DNA of 64,000 nt from Adhaeretor mobilis (GCF_007741515.1 NZ_CP036263.1:2233501-2297500); one strand, 5' to 3'; shown: positions 7,495-17,113, counted from the first letter of the stretch. Numbers and translations are program-made. The notes: generated by a model from the letters alone, not told the origin.

Positions 7495-10400
7495 TCATCT
7501 TACTCGCAACCGCTCGCTGGGCCTACTCAGCAGATCACGCAGCTCCGGCATGATGTTGTAGGCCAAGGCCAAGACTTTTACGGGGTGGAGGGTCGGTTTG
7601 GCGGCGCCTTGTTCCATTTGAATGCGGCAAGTGCTGCACTCGGTGACTCCGGCTTGGAATTGTCCGTCGCGTAGTTCATTGAGCAATGGCAAGCCCATCC
7701 GCAAGCTCCGACGGTAGTTCTTGCGCTTGAATCCGTACAGGCCCGCCATGCCGCTGCAGCCTTTTTCAATGCGTCGCACACGCACGCCGGGCACCAGCTC
7801 TAACAAATTGACCGCCGGCGTGCCCATGTTCAACGCTTTTGCATGGCACGGCATGTGATAGCCCACGGTGAGATCCGTCGTCTGGAAATCGAGCTGCAGT
7901 TTGCCGCGTTGGTGAAAACGCCACAGATAGTTGCACGCTTCGAAGGTGTGTTCGGCAAGCATGTCCGCGTCGCTATCGCCGCCAAGCAGGCTTGAGTACT
8001 CGTGCTGAATGGCAAGCACAGCCGAAGGTTCGGGGGAAACGATGGTGTATCCTTGCCGAACTGCTTCGGCCAACATGGCTACGTTGTGCTCCGCCAGCTC
8101 GCGCGCCGGGGCGAGCACGCCCTGGGAAATCATAGGCATGCCCGCTTCGCGTTGATCGTTGGGCACGTAAACGGAAATGCCGTTGTGCTCCAGAACGGCG
8201 ACCAGTGCGTTGGCGAGCTCCGCATCGTAGTAGTTCGCGTAGGTATCTACGAACAGCAAGACTTTTTCGCCCGTGCTACGGCGAGGACGGTGCAGCTGGC
8301 GCGACTTTGCCTGTTGGAGGAACGAACGACGTTCCAAGTAGGGTAACTTACGCCCCTGCGCAATCCCGAATGACTTTTCCAGCGCCCAACGCATGACACG
8401 ATTTCCCATTGCCCAATTCACGAGGCGGGGGAGCTTGGACGCAGTTCGTGAAAGCCCTTCGATGCGAGTCATGGCCCACTCGCCAAGCGGAAGGCCGTTG
8501 GTTGCCACGTGCGCAGCTTTGGCTTCTACCATCAGTTTGGGAACGTCCACTTCGGCGGGACACTCCAGTCGGCACATGTGGCAATGAACGCATAGGTCGG
8601 CCACTCGTTTGGTTGAGTCTTCTAAGACGGTATCGGGCGACAGCGAGCCCGTGAGGATGCCACGGGCGAAATTCGCCTTTGCCCGTGGAGAGGCTTCCTC
8701 TCGTGTGGAAACATGGAAGATGGGACACATACGCGTGTCTTCCGCCTGCGTGCGACACGCAGCGCAGCCGTTGCACATACGGGCGGCGCGGGTCATCTCC
8801 TGCGGCTGCCAGTCAAGTTGTAATTCGATCCTCGGTAGAGTGGCCTGAGTAGAATCATCGCCCACCACGACTGCTAACCCTGCTGTCTCTGGTGCTTCTC
8901 CGGCCGAGTCTAGGCGACCTTGCAAGCGGTCGAGCAACGGGTAAGCGACATGCCGCAGATTCGCGCTGATCGAATTTGTGCTTGGAAAGACTTTCTTGCC
9001 GGGGTTGAGGATTCCTTCAGGATCAAACAGCTGCTTCACGTCCCGGAAGGCATTCATGAGCAGCCCGTGCTGCTGCCCTAGGAACGGCGTGCGGCTGAGC
9101 CCATCGCCGTGGCCGCCACTGATCGTGCCGCCCACTTCCCACACTCGCTCGTAGAGTCCCTCCGCCAGAGTTTGCATCTTCTGTACGTGCGACAAGTTGG
9201 ACAAATCGAGGAAAGGGCGGATGTGCAGCTGCCCGTGTCCAACGTGCCCAAAAATCGATGCGGTGATTTGGTGCTCTTTGAGCGTCTGCTGAGTGTGGCG
9301 AAGAAATCCGGGTAGCGCCATCGGTGGCACGGCGATATCTTCAACGAATGGAACCGGCCGCGTGGTGCCCTTGAGCCGATAGAGCGTTGGCACGTACTGG
9401 TGCGCCAATTGCCGGAGCAGTTGGTGGTCGTGTGGATCGCTCGCAATGTAGGAACCTACGGCGAGCGACTTTTGGCTGATTAGAAAATCGTTGATCCCAG
9501 CAAGCGACTGTTTCAACTCGCCGGGTGAATCGGCAGCCTGTTCGACCAGCAGCACGGCCTCTGCAGCGGCAGGGATCATCAGCTCGTAACGCGGGTCTTC
9601 CTGCCGGGCAAGGCTCAGGTGACGACGGTCCATGAGGTCGCACGCCATAGGAGCTAACTCGGAGATTGCCGCAGCTGCCTCGGCAGTTTTATCAATCGAG
9701 TTGAAGAAGAACAGTACGCTGCCGACATGTTTTGGGAAGGGATTCGTGGCAAGCGTCAGCTCCGTGATTAGCGCCAGCGTGCCTTCGCTGCCTGCCAGCA
9801 AGTCGAGAAGATCAACGCCATCCTCGTGAACGAGTTCCGAAAGACGGTAGCCGCTCCGATCCACCAGACTCTTTGTCTTCTTCTTTCCTTCGGCAATCGC
9901 CTGAGCATGTTCGCTCGTGATGCGCTGGACCCTATGTGCAAGGAACCCTGCGGGGTTGGATTCTCGATCGACCCCGGGAGCCGGCTTGGTTCTTCGAGCG
10001 AAGCGAACGACTTGCCCATCGGCGAGCACTACTTCCGCTTCGACAATCCTCTGCCGCATGGAACCGAAAGTGCGCCAGCGACTTCCGTGAGCGTCGATGC
10101 CGGCCATTCCGCCCATGGTGGTGACTTCGCTATTGCCGGGGTCAGGGCCCAGGTGGCGGCCGTTGCGGGCGAGTTGGCGGTTGAGTACATCCAGCACAAC
10201 GCCGGCCTGCACGCGAACGGTATCCTCCGTTTCAGCAACAATGCGTTTGTAGAAACGTGAGAAGTCGATGATCAAGCCACGGCCTAGCGACTCACCGGCC
10301 AAGCCCGACCCACTGCCGCGGGCGTGCAGCGGGATTTCGTTTTTTGCGGCATAGGTGACCGTGGCGACGATGTCTTCAAGCGTACGGGGCCGCACGACGC

Positions 10401-10533
10401 CCAGGGGGCGAACTTCGTAGATGCTGCCGTCACTCGCATAGAGTTGCACGAACAGATCGTCGCAGCGCACTTCGCCTTCGAGCTGCCCGCGGAGGTCTTG
10501 CTCGATTCGAAGGCGGTCGGCGTCGAGAGGCAT
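7495..10533 (-). CDS. FAD-binding and 4Fe-4S oxidoreductase, YdiJ/GlpC-like fusion
   Basis: A 1012-residue flavo-iron-sulfur dehydrogenase similar in length and domain order to YdiJ-type D-2-hydroxyacid oxidoreductases. Residues about 30-260 form a PCMH-type FAD domain (VRPRTLEDIVATV, HARGSGSGLAGESLG). Residues 260-550 are the FAD-oxidase C-terminal domain with the metal-site motif GHVGHGQLHIRPF. Around 585-680 are two ferredoxin-type clusters, CNGCAACRTQAEDTRMCP and CVHCHMCRLECP. The remainder carries CCG-type motifs, YHMPCHAKAL and KGCSGMAGLYG. Likely substrates are 2-hydroxyacids such as lactate or 2-hydroxyglutarate; the sequence does not decide. It leads the moa operon, an uncommon partnership with no obvious functional link. 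Confidence 0.9.
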   Translation of the reverse strand: MPLDADRLRIEQDLRGQLEGEVRCDDLFVQLYASDGSIYEVRPLGVVRPRTLEDIVATVTYAAKNEIPLHARGSGSGLAGESLGRGLIIDFSRFYKRIVAETEDTVRVQAGVVLDVLNRQLARNGRHLGPDPGNSEVTTMGGMAGIDAHGSRWRTFGSMRQRIVEAEVVLADGQVVRFARRTKPAPGVDRESNPAGFLAHRVQRITSEHAQAIAEGKKKTKSLVDRSGYRLSELVHEDGVDLLDLLAGSEGTLALITELTLATNPFPKHVGSVLFFFNSIDKTAEAAAAISELAPMACDLMDRRHLSLARQEDPRYELMIPAAAEAVLLVEQAADSPGELKQSLAGINDFLISQKSLAVGSYIASDPHDHQLLRQLAHQYVPTLYRLKGTTRPVPFVEDIAVPPMALPGFLRHTQQTLKEHQITASIFGHVGHGQLHIRPFLDLSNLSHVQKMQTLAEGLYERVWEVGGTISGGHGDGLSRTPFLGQQHGLLMNAFRDVKQLFDPEGILNPGKKVFPSTNSISANLRHVAYPLLDRLQGRLDSAGEAPETAGLAVVVGDDSTQATLPRIELQLDWQPQEMTRAARMCNGCAACRTQAEDTRMCPIFHVSTREEASPRAKANFARGILTGSLSPDTVLEDSTKRVADLCVHCHMCRLECPAEVDVPKLMVEAKAAHVATNGLPLGEWAMTRIEGLSRTASKLPRLVNWAMGNRVMRWALEKSFGIAQGRKLPYLERRSFLQQAKSRQLHRPRRSTGEKVLLFVDTYANYYDAELANALVAVLEHNGISVYVPNDQREAGMPMISQGVLAPARELAEHNVAMLAEAVRQGYTIVSPEPSAVLAIQHEYSSLLGGDSDADMLAEHTFEACNYLWRFHQRGKLQLDFQTTDLTVGYHMPCHAKALNMGTPAVNLLELVPGVRVRRIEKGCSGMAGLYGFKRKNYRRSLRMGLPLLNELRDGQFQAGVTECSTCRIQMEQGAAKPTLHPVKVLALAYNIMPELRDLLSRPSERLRVR

Positions 10534-10615
10534 CTGGCATGCGCCGCAGTTAGCGAGCGTTTGTAGTTGTGGGATTGCAGCGTAAGACTACTGCGTGGGC
10601 TGCGCTATTTCTGTG

Positions 10616-11071
10616 TTATTGGGCCAAGCGTGCATCGATTTGCCGATAGCGTTCATGAGTTTCCAAATCAAATTGGCCGTGCGAATCCATTTCGTCCACG
10701 CCGCGATATTGCGCCCCGCAGCGGTAGCACATGAGCGCGTCGCCCACCATAGCATAGAGCAACACGTCGATCAGTGCCGTGGCGAATAAGATGCCGAAAG
10801 TCCAGTCGAGTCTCGTGTAGTACCAAGCGATGGAACTGCCCACGATTCCAATCACGACGAGCAGCACGCCCAGCTTTTGTGGGAAGTCCTTGCGAATAAA
10901 CAAATCGTGACTGGGGCAAACTAAGCACTGGGTCACTTGCTCGCCCTGTATTGCCCCGGCAGGGGTGTCGATCTCTTGACGACAATGCGTGCATGAGAGC
11001 GATTCTGTTGAATCATTGAACTCGATGCGACTCGCTTGGTCGCACTTTGGGCAGGCAAAAGTAATATTCAT
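10616..11071 (-). CDS. Zinc-ribbon protein with two membrane segments, unknown function
   Basis: A 151-residue protein starting MNITFACPKCDQASRIEF. It has a CPKC...CTHC zinc ribbon (residues about 8-33), a CLVCPS pair near 51, two hydrophobic helices (about 69-110: LGVLLVVIGIVGSSIAW and FGILFATALIDVLLYAMVG) and a cytosolic CYRCGAQYRGVD ribbon followed by HERYRQIDARLAQ. The ATG at 11071 is chosen because the zinc ribbon begins immediately after it; the open frame upstream looks unrelated. It lies 73 bases before the next membrane protein gene on the same strand. Similar small ribbon-plus-two-helix proteins are common in planctomycetes; I know of no function. Confidence 0.75.
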   Translation of the reverse strand: MNITFACPKCDQASRIEFNDSTESLSCTHCRQEIDTPAGAIQGEQVTQCLVCPSHDLFIRKDFPQKLGVLLVVIGIVGSSIAWYYTRLDWTFGILFATALIDVLLYAMVGDALMCYRCGAQYRGVDEMDSHGQFDLETHERYRQIDARLAQ

Positions 11072-11144
11072 ATCGGTTATCCGAGAGCCGGGTTGTCCCG
11101 ACCCCGACCAGTAGTAAGCAAGAACTGCACGCAAGCGAAGTTCA

Positions 11145-11879
11145 TTATATCGGGAAGGTGGACTCGGCTGACAGTACCAGGGAAGCGATTTCGCCAGTGA
11201 AGGCGCCGATCACTGCCACATAGAGAATGCCTGTGGCGCTTTGGGTGTTGGGGATCTTGAGTGTTTGCCAAGTCATATAGGTGAGAAAACCGATGCCCAC
11301 GAGGCAGGTCCAGCGGAGCACGACGAATAGCCACCACGAAGAAGGAAGTACTTCTTGTGTCCGATACTCTGCCGCTAGCCCGGTAGCGCAGACTACGGCA
11401 TGGATGAACAAAGCTAATGTGATGTACTTCAGCAGCTTCTGCAGTGGCTCCAGCTTCATGCCGGGCGCGTTGAGATACCAATGCCCGAGGAGCATCGCCG
11501 CCATGACAGTGCCTAAGAGCATTGCCGAGGAGATCGGGTAGATGGAATTTAAAACGCCGCTTGCCGGCTTAGCAGTCGCGAGAATGAGGCCAGCCGTAGA
11601 GAGGCCTGCAGCGATCCACAGGGCAGCCTTTCCAAGAACTGGCCGCTCATAGAGCCAACAAACCGCCCCAAGGTAGCTAACCACCGCCACACCCGCTGCC
11701 CACCAGAGCGCAGCTGGAAGCGCAGAAGGTGAGAGCAATGCGGCCAGCGTCGCCAGGCCCAGCACCACGTAAAGGTGATTGCGGAAATAACCACTCGAAA
11801 CCTGCGAGTGCGGTACGAGTGCCATGGCGGCGGCCATGCCGAGGCAGAGACGCAGCAGGAAATCAATGAGTAACGCCAT
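11145..11879 (-). CDS. Polytopic membrane protein, unknown
   Basis: A 244-residue hydrophobic protein with about seven to eight predicted transmembrane helices (for example residues 4-21, 36-54, 57-75, 84-101, 112-130, 145-165, 180-200, 215-235). I recognise no conserved catalytic motif or transporter signature. It lies between folE and the zinc-ribbon membrane protein, all on the minus strand, with 58 and 73 bases between genes, so co-transcription is possible. Confidence 0.7.
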   Translation of the reverse strand: MALLIDFLLRLCLGMAAAMALVPHSQVSSGYFRNHLYVVLGLATLAALLSPSALPAALWWAAGVAVVSYLGAVCWLYERPVLGKAALWIAAGLSTAGLILATAKPASGVLNSIYPISSAMLLGTVMAAMLLGHWYLNAPGMKLEPLQKLLKYITLALFIHAVVCATGLAAEYRTQEVLPSSWWLFVVLRWTCLVGIGFLTYMTWQTLKIPNTQSATGILYVAVIGAFTGEIASLVLSAESTFPI

Positions 11880-11937
11880 CGCGTTTTCTACCCTAAACTT
11901 CTGCCTGACTGAGTGAGCAAGTGCCGCGTGAAAGAAT

Positions 11938-12582
11938 CTAGTGGCGACCGCCGTAGATGAGCGTCATGATTTCGGAGCGGCTGGAGAGGTTCGAGCGGAA
12001 CAACCCTTTCATGGCCGAAGTCACGCACAGACTCCCCGGCTTACGCACGCCGCGGATCGACATGCAAGAGTGAGACGCCTCGATGACCACGGCCACGCCC
12101 TTCACATCGAGCTCGCTGACTAGCAAGTCGGCAATCTCCTCGGTCATGCGTTCCTGCACCTGCGGGCGATGAGAGACTTCCTCTACCACGCGGGCCAACT
12201 TGCTGAGGCCCACGACCTTGCCGTTGGGCACATAGCCGATATGCGCCTTGCCAATGAAGGGGAGCATGTGGTGTTCGCACATGCTGTTGAAGGAAATGTC
12301 ACGCACGAGCACCATCTCGTCGTATTTCTCTGTGAAGTACTTCTTCAAGTGAATGCGTGGGTCGGTATGCAGGCCACTGAACAGCTCCGCATACATGCGG
12401 GACACGCGGGCAGGGGTTTCCACCAGGCCTTCGCGGTCGGGGTCTTCGCCTACTGCGATCAGAATTTCCCGGACGGCCTTCTCAATACGGGGCAGATCCA
12501 CCTCGGGCGGTACGGGTTTGGAAGATTCATCCGCCTCGCCAGAGATGCTTCCCTGATCGACGGTTTGTGAATTATCTGACAT
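11938..12582 (-). CDS. folE: GTP cyclohydrolase I
   Basis: Converts GTP to dihydroneopterin triphosphate, first step of tetrahydrofolate synthesis. It is 214 residues from the ATG at 12582 ([12 protein letters not shown]); an ATG at 12639 would add 19 residues, and neither has a good ribosome-binding site. Family motifs are complete: [39 protein letters not shown] with the zinc Cys and His, [19 protein letters not shown] and [14 protein letters not shown] with the second zinc cysteine. The first ~45 residues are a non-conserved acidic extension. Confidence 0.95.
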   Translation of the reverse strand: MSDNSQTVDQGSISGEADESSKPVPPEVDLPRIEKAVREILIAVGEDPDREGLVETPARVSRMYAELFSGLHTDPRIHLKKYFTEKYDEMVLVRDISFNSMCEHHMLPFIGKAHIGYVPNGKVVGLSKLARVVEEVSHRPQVQERMTEEIADLLVSELDVKGVAVVIEASHSCMSIRGVRKPGSLCVTSAMKGLFRSNLSSRSEIMTLIYGGRH

Positions 12583-12683
12583 GGATATCGCTTGCGCGTT
12601 CTTAGGGCTATATCGTGAGACTATGAGCGAAGTCCCCATGATAATCGCCCAAGCAGCGCAGCGGGAGGGGCGAGCAAACAGCG

Positions 12684-12812
12684 GGTGGCATGGGCAGCTT
12701 GCTGCCCTTGTTGTCTAGCTTGTCTAGCCCTGGGGTTTCAACTGCCAGCGCGGACAACGAGACTACACGTTCAGAGAGGTTTCAAGGGCAGCAGGCCTGC
12801 CCATGCCACTCC
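12684..12812. repeat. Intergenic inverted repeat between LON-domain gene and folE
   Basis: Left arm GGTGGCATGGGCAGC continuing TTGCTGCCCTTG (12684-12710); the right arm ends at 12812 and, reverse-complemented, reads GAGTGGCATGGGCAG, CCTGCTGCCCTTG. The arms match over about 26 bases around a 70-base centre. Same family as 32012-32132. Confidence 0.75.
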
Positions 12813-12836
12813 TAATCTCTTTTTTTGCAACCCAGC

Positions 12837-13640
12837 TCAGTTGCTACTGAAGGGCGGCGGGAATCCGTTTGCTAGCCTCACCGCTGCTACGTCTTGGCAG
12901 GCTTTCTTGAAGAAATCGGCCTGGTCTAGCTGTGTGCTGGAATCCGCAATCGATTCCGTACTCGGCTCGAATTGCCCACAACCGGTAAGTTCCGCGAGCA
13001 GCTGCTTCGCTCGCACTTCGATATTGCTCTCGCTGAGCATGGCGAGCTTCAGATCGCAAGGCAGGTCCAGTGCAAAGCTCACAAGATCGGTGAGCACACC
13101 CAGCGGGATTTCCTCAGCGAGTAGTTCACTGATGGGTTCACTTGCAGCCGAACCCGAAGCCAGCGAACCTGCAGGCAACGCTTCACGGAAGGCTTCAGTG
13201 AGCTTTGCCTGCAGGGCCGCACTCTGAATTTCCGAGAGTGTCGGTTGGCAATCTTCGAGGACTTCCACACGCGCTTCGCGGAATGCGCTGCGTTGGGGAA
13301 GCTCCTCAACGATGCGAATGCGCCTTTGGCCGAGCAGCATCAGGTTGTAGCGGCCATCTTCCAGCCGTTGATGCGTGACGACTTTCCCGAGACAAGCGTA
13401 CGGCGCGAGTTTCGGGCGTTTTTCCTCGTCGCGGAGTAAGTGAGGATCGAGCACGCTCATGGCAATCAAGCCGTCGCTATCGAGTGCCTGGTGGAGTAGG
13501 TCGCGGTATCGTTGCTCGAAAATGTGTAACGGCTGTACCACATGCGGAAACATCACCAAGTCGGGCAGCGGGAACAGGCGGACAATGCCGCGGAATCGGT
13601 TCTCATCGAACGAAAGGTCTTGGGCGTTCCAGGGAAGCAT
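12837..13640 (-). CDS. LON peptidase N-terminal substrate-binding domain protein
   Basis: A 267-residue protein made of the LON N-domain without the ATPase or protease parts. Typical segments are RGIVRLFPLPDLVMFPHVVQPLHIFEQRYRDL, where the domain starts, then ALDSDGLIAMSVLDP, KLAPYACLGKVVTHQRLEDGRYNLMLLGQRRIRIVEEL. After about residue 150 it is helical and less conserved. Stand-alone proteins of this type are widespread and of unclear role, perhaps as adaptors. The gene is preceded by the DUF309 gene on the same strand. Confidence 0.88.
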   Translation of the reverse strand: MLPWNAQDLSFDENRFRGIVRLFPLPDLVMFPHVVQPLHIFEQRYRDLLHQALDSDGLIAMSVLDPHLLRDEEKRPKLAPYACLGKVVTHQRLEDGRYNLMLLGQRRIRIVEELPQRSAFREARVEVLEDCQPTLSEIQSAALQAKLTEAFREALPAGSLASGSAASEPISELLAEEIPLGVLTDLVSFALDLPCDLKLAMLSESNIEVRAKQLLAELTGCGQFEPSTESIADSSTQLDQADFFKKACQDVAAVRLANGFPPPFSSN

Positions 13641-13705
13641 GAGAATGTTAGGTGTTGGATTAAGGGTTGACGATGTGGGTGCCGAGTCGTGTCACGTAGC
13701 ACCAC

Positions 13706-14122
13706 TTAGGCTTCGACTAGATCAGGGTTAAGGTGGATTTCGGGGATGGTTTCCGCATCGATGTCGATCTTGGGGAATTCTTCCGTCGAGGAGAGCACGT
13801 CGGTGAAGCAGTTCTCGTATTGTTTGAGAAATGCTTCGAGATCGAGCCCCTGGCGACTGGGGCGATATTCTTCGAGATACTTGCAACTTGAATCGTAAAC
13901 CTTCTTTGCACCACGGATGTTGCCGTTGCCGAAGTGGTGCAGGGCGACTGCCACTTGAATCATGCCCTGGTAGAACTTGCGGTCCGGGCCGCGGTACTCG
14001 GTCCATAGTTCTTCCCAAACTTCGTGGGCTTCGAAGAAATCGCACTCATTGAAGTATTCAATTCCCTTGAGGTAGAGCGGATCGAAGAGAGCTGATAGAT
14101 CGGTAGCTGGCTCGCCGGACAT
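13706..14122 (-). CDS. DUF309 domain protein
   Basis: A 138-residue helical protein. The segment GIEYFNECDFFEAHEVWEELW carries the DUF309 signature (aromatic-rich helix with FEAHEVWE), followed by FYQGMIQVAVALHHFGNGN, the second conserved helix. The ATG at 14122 is preferred over a TTG 15 bases upstream. The function of DUF309 is unknown. It runs in the same direction as the LON-domain gene, 65 bases away. Confidence 0.82.
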   Translation of the reverse strand: MSGEPATDLSALFDPLYLKGIEYFNECDFFEAHEVWEELWTEYRGPDRKFYQGMIQVAVALHHFGNGNIRGAKKVYDSSCKYLEEYRPSRQGLDLEAFLKQYENCFTDVLSSTEEFPKIDIDAETIPEIHLNPDLVEA

Positions 14123-14316
14123 GGATCGACAGTGCAAAGAGAGTGTGATTCGAGAAAAACAAGTCGCGTTCCGAAAGGAAGTATAGGCGTGCGATGCCCA
14201 TTGGGCCAGGATGGCCGAAACCCTAGCGGGGACTTTCCATCGCGGCTTGACACCCTGGTGGCATCGGCCAGAATACTCGCTTGGTCTTCTTGTTCAACTT
14301 GCCCGCCGCTCAGCCC

Positions 14317-15015
14317 ATGGCCAAATCGAAAACTGCGAAGCGGCCCAAAAACACCGGCACTCCCCCATTCGCTGATGCAGACTCTTTGAAAAAGCAGGCA
14401 TCAAGCGTCCTGCGAAGATTGAAAGCCGACTATCCCGATGCCCACTGTGCGCTGGACTACGATTCGCCGTTCCAGCTGCTAATCGCCACGATCCTTTCCG
14501 CGCAGTGTACTGACAAACGCGTGAACCTAGTGACGAAAGACCTCTTTCAGCAATTTCCCGAGCCAGAGGACTTTGCCGCTGCCCCGGTCAAGAAAATCGA
14601 GAAGGCGGTGCAGAGTACCGGCTTCTTTCGGAACAAGGCGAAGAACATCAAATCGTGTTGTGCCGATTTGGTAGAGAAGCATGGCGGTGAAATTCCGCAA
14701 GACTTGGCTTCTCTCACCCAACTTGCCGGCGTGGGCCGTAAGACGGCCAATGTGGTCCTGGGCACAGGGTTTGGCTTGGCGACCGGTGTGGTGGTCGATA
14801 CGCACGTCGGAAGAATTAGTCGGCGGACGGGGCTCACCACGAATACGGATGCCGTCAAGGTCGAGCGCGACTTGATGCCATTGATTCCGAAGCGGCGTTG
14901 GGTCCAGTTCTCGCACCAAATGATCGACCACGGGCGTGCGATTTGCGACGCAAGAAAACCGAAGTGCGATGAGTGCTCGATGAAGAAGTTTTGCCCGCAG
15001 ATCGACGTAGGATGA
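14317..15015 (+). CDS. nth: Endonuclease III (base-excision repair)
   Basis: DNA glycosylase/AP-lyase removing oxidised pyrimidines, 232 residues from the ATG at 14317 (an upstream TTG at 14281 would add 12 residues). Motifs: LIATILSAQCTDKRVN, the helix-hairpin-helix LAGVGRKTANVVLGTGFG with the catalytic lysine, VVDTHVGRISRRTGL with the catalytic aspartate, and the 4Fe-4S loop C-x6-C-x2-C-x5-C (CDARKPKCDECSMKKFC) at the C-terminus. Residues 1-30 are a basic lead segment. It runs divergently from the DUF309 gene. Confidence 0.95.
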   Translation: MAKSKTAKRPKNTGTPPFADADSLKKQASSVLRRLKADYPDAHCALDYDSPFQLLIATILSAQCTDKRVNLVTKDLFQQFPEPEDFAAAPVKKIEKAVQSTGFFRNKAKNIKSCCADLVEKHGGEIPQDLASLTQLAGVGRKTANVVLGTGFGLATGVVVDTHVGRISRRTGLTTNTDAVKVERDLMPLIPKRRWVQFSHQMIDHGRAICDARKPKCDECSMKKFCPQIDVG

Positions 15016-15045
15016 GCTGGAGAAATTTCGGTTAATTCTTTATTG

Positions 15046-15264
15046 AACCACAGAGATCACGGAGGTACACAGAGAACCCTTTGCAAGTTTTTCCGATTAG
15101 AGGCTTCGAGTGCTCCGTTTAGGTCTTTCAATTTAGGTCATCAACAAAATAGGTACCTTAGATTCATTAATTACAGCACTTACTTGTCGTGCAGTATGAT
15201 TAAGCTTTTCGACCTCAATACACCGATCCAGTTCTTTGTGTACCTCCGTGCCCTCTGTGGTTCC
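15046..15264. repeat. Intergenic inverted repeat, ACCACAGAG family, copy 1
   Basis: The left arm begins AACCACAGAGATCACGGAGG at 15046; the right arm (ending 15264), reverse-complemented, reads AACCACAGAGGGCACGGAGG, and both continue TACACARAGAAC. Arms are about 32 bases around a 150-base centre. It fills the space between nth and dcd. Four related elements lie at 20377, 25774, 29548 and 30916. Confidence 0.8.
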
Positions 15265-15293
15265 ATTTTTTGCAGTTTCAGCTAGGTGCCTTT

Positions 15294-15869
15294 ATGATTC
15301 TTTCAGGACGAGAAATCGAACGTCGCATGGGTGATGACATTGTCATTGATCCTTACGACCCGGCGAATCTCAATCCCAACAGTTACAACCTTTCGTTGCA
15401 CGACGAGCTGATGGTGTACGAAGAGGTTGTGCTCGACATGGCCAAGGCGAATCGGGTGCGGCGGATCGAGATTCCTGAAGAGGGGATCGTGCTTAGCCCG
15501 AACCAGCTGTACTTAGCCCGCACGGCTGAGAAGACCGCTACGAAAAACTTCGTACCTCAGATTGAGGGCCGCTCGTCCATTGGCCGACTGGGGTTGTTCG
15601 TTCACGTGACGGCCGGTTTTGGCGATGTGGGCTTTGCCGGGTACTGGACGCTAGAAATGTTTGCCGTGCAGCCGGTACGAATCTATGCCGGCGTGCCAAT
15701 CTGCCAGATTTTCTACCACGAGATCACCGGCGAGTTCGACCCGTACGACAGCAAGTACCAACATAATCACGACATCCAACCGAGCTTGCTGTTTCAAGAG
15801 CTCGACCCGGCGAATGAGAACGACCCGCAGCTGGCACTGGACTTTGGGTTGGAACGCTCGCATAAGTGA
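15294..15869 (+). CDS. dcd: dCTP deaminase
   Basis: Deaminates dCTP to dUTP for dTTP synthesis, 191 residues. The start ATG at 15294 gives MILSGREIERRMG, the standard family opening; a TTG 24 bases upstream is less likely. Further motifs: DPANLNPNSYNLSLHDEL, GIVLSPNQLYLARTAEKT, IEGRSSIGRLGLFVHVTAGFGDVGFAGYWTLEM with the conserved catalytic glutamate region, and a C-terminal KYQHNHDIQPSLLFQEL that closes the nucleotide site. Stands alone downstream of the inverted repeat. Confidence 0.95.
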   Translation: MILSGREIERRMGDDIVIDPYDPANLNPNSYNLSLHDELMVYEEVVLDMAKANRVRRIEIPEEGIVLSPNQLYLARTAEKTATKNFVPQIEGRSSIGRLGLFVHVTAGFGDVGFAGYWTLEMFAVQPVRIYAGVPICQIFYHEITGEFDPYDSKYQHNHDIQPSLLFQELDPANENDPQLALDFGLERSHK

Positions 15870-16034
15870 TGGCGATATTGCAACAGAATTCAGGGGGCGA
15901 TTTTTTTAGCCACGGATGTCACTGATTTGCACGGACTGAGCGTGGCAATTTCGCCGAAGTCTTGTGCACGCTTGATCACCGGGCGAGGTAGCTCGCCGGC
16001 TACTGTACCGCTCGAATGCCATGCGTGCCAAGCA

Positions 16035-17060
16035 TCAAACAGCCACCGCACCGCCGGCAACTTCGCGGATAGCTTGCACATCTTCTTGGCGGCCGGCACA
16101 GATCACTACGTCGCCCACCTCGAAGGTTTGGTCGCCGCGGGGACGCATGAATAGCTGGCCGTCTTCGCGTTCGACGGCCACAAATACCAGGTCGCCGGCT
16201 TGCTTGCCGTACTCCATGACGGTTTTTTCGAGTAGCTCGGAGCCCTCTTCCACGACAGCTTCGCCGAGTGTTAGGCGATCGTCTGGGTTATTGCTGGACT
16301 GCATGGCGGAAGTGAGCCGGGGGTGCAGTACCGCGGAAGCGACGCTTTCGCCGGCCATCATGTGCGGTAGTACGACAAAGGTGGCGCCGGCGCGCTCCAT
16401 CTTGCGAGCGGCGCTCGCACTTTCCGCGCGGGAGATAATCGAGCACTCGGGGTTGAGGTCGCGAGCGCTGACTACGGCATACATGTTTTCGGCATCATTG
16501 GTGACCGCGGTAATCACTGAGTTGGCCCGCTTGATACCGGCTGCGACTAACGATTCATCTTCGCTAGCGCAACCATGCACGGCAGGAAAGCCGTTCTCCA
16601 TGGCAAGCTCATAGTACTCCTGATCGTCCTCAATCACGACACAATCTTTGCCGCCTGAGCGGAGTTGCTCGCAGATTGATTGCCCCATGCGGCCGTAGCC
16701 GCACACAATGACGTGACTTTCCCAGTCCATGGTTTTCCTCAAGAGTTTGCGTGCCTGTGCCTGATCGCGATTGACGGTAAGTTGCACTAGGTTGGTGATT
16801 GAATAGGTAAAGCCGCCAATGCCGCCGAGCAGCATGATGGCGGCAAATTTCTGTCCGGTTTCTGAGAGGCCCTGGTCGCCGTAGCCAACAGTCGTGATAG
16901 TGATGAGCGTGAAATACAGCGACCTCCAGAGGGTCCAGTCGGTTTCAGTGACCCAAAAGCCCCAAGTTCCAAACGTCACGATCCCGAGCAATATTAAGAC
17001 GCAGCGGAGTACCGCGACATCGATCCCTAGCGAAAGGGCTTTGTTTTGCAGGGTGCTCAT
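16035..17060 (-). CDS. Potassium channel with RCK (TrkA-N/TrkA-C) domains
   Basis: Inner-membrane K+ channel of 341 residues, MthK/Kch-like. Two membrane helices (about 20-42 and 75-97) flank the pore loop TLITITTVGYGDQGL with the TVGYGD selectivity filter. Residues about 114-235 are a TrkA-N domain starting HVIVCGYGRMGQSICEQL (Rossmann glycine motif), with acidic EDDQEYYELAMENGF. The C-terminal 80 residues are TrkA-C. The ATG at 17060 is preferred because the one at 17102 lies inside an intergenic palindrome. A ligand such as NAD(H), Ca2+ or a nucleotide is expected for RCK but cannot be read from sequence. Confidence 0.92.
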   Translation of the reverse strand: MSTLQNKALSLGIDVAVLRCVLILLGIVTFGTWGFWVTETDWTLWRSLYFTLITITTVGYGDQGLSETGQKFAAIMLLGGIGGFTYSITNLVQLTVNRDQAQARKLLRKTMDWESHVIVCGYGRMGQSICEQLRSGGKDCVVIEDDQEYYELAMENGFPAVHGCASEDESLVAAGIKRANSVITAVTNDAENMYAVVSARDLNPECSIISRAESASAARKMERAGATFVVLPHMMAGESVASAVLHPRLTSAMQSSNNPDDRLTLGEAVVEEGSELLEKTVMEYGKQAGDLVFVAVEREDGQLFMRPRGDQTFEVGDVVICAGRQEDVQAIREVAGGAVAV

Positions 17061-17098
17061 GTTGGTTCGTTGTTGGTGGGGTTTTCCTGGACTCGACT

Positions 17099-17113
17099 GC
17101 ATCGGGACGATGC
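17099..17113. repeat. Short palindrome GCATCGGGACGATGC, copy 1
   Basis: A 15-base hairpin-forming unit between the AAA ATPase gene and the K+ channel gene. The same unit occurs at 22863-22877 (inverted) and, one base shorter at each end, at 41091-41103. Confidence 0.6.
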
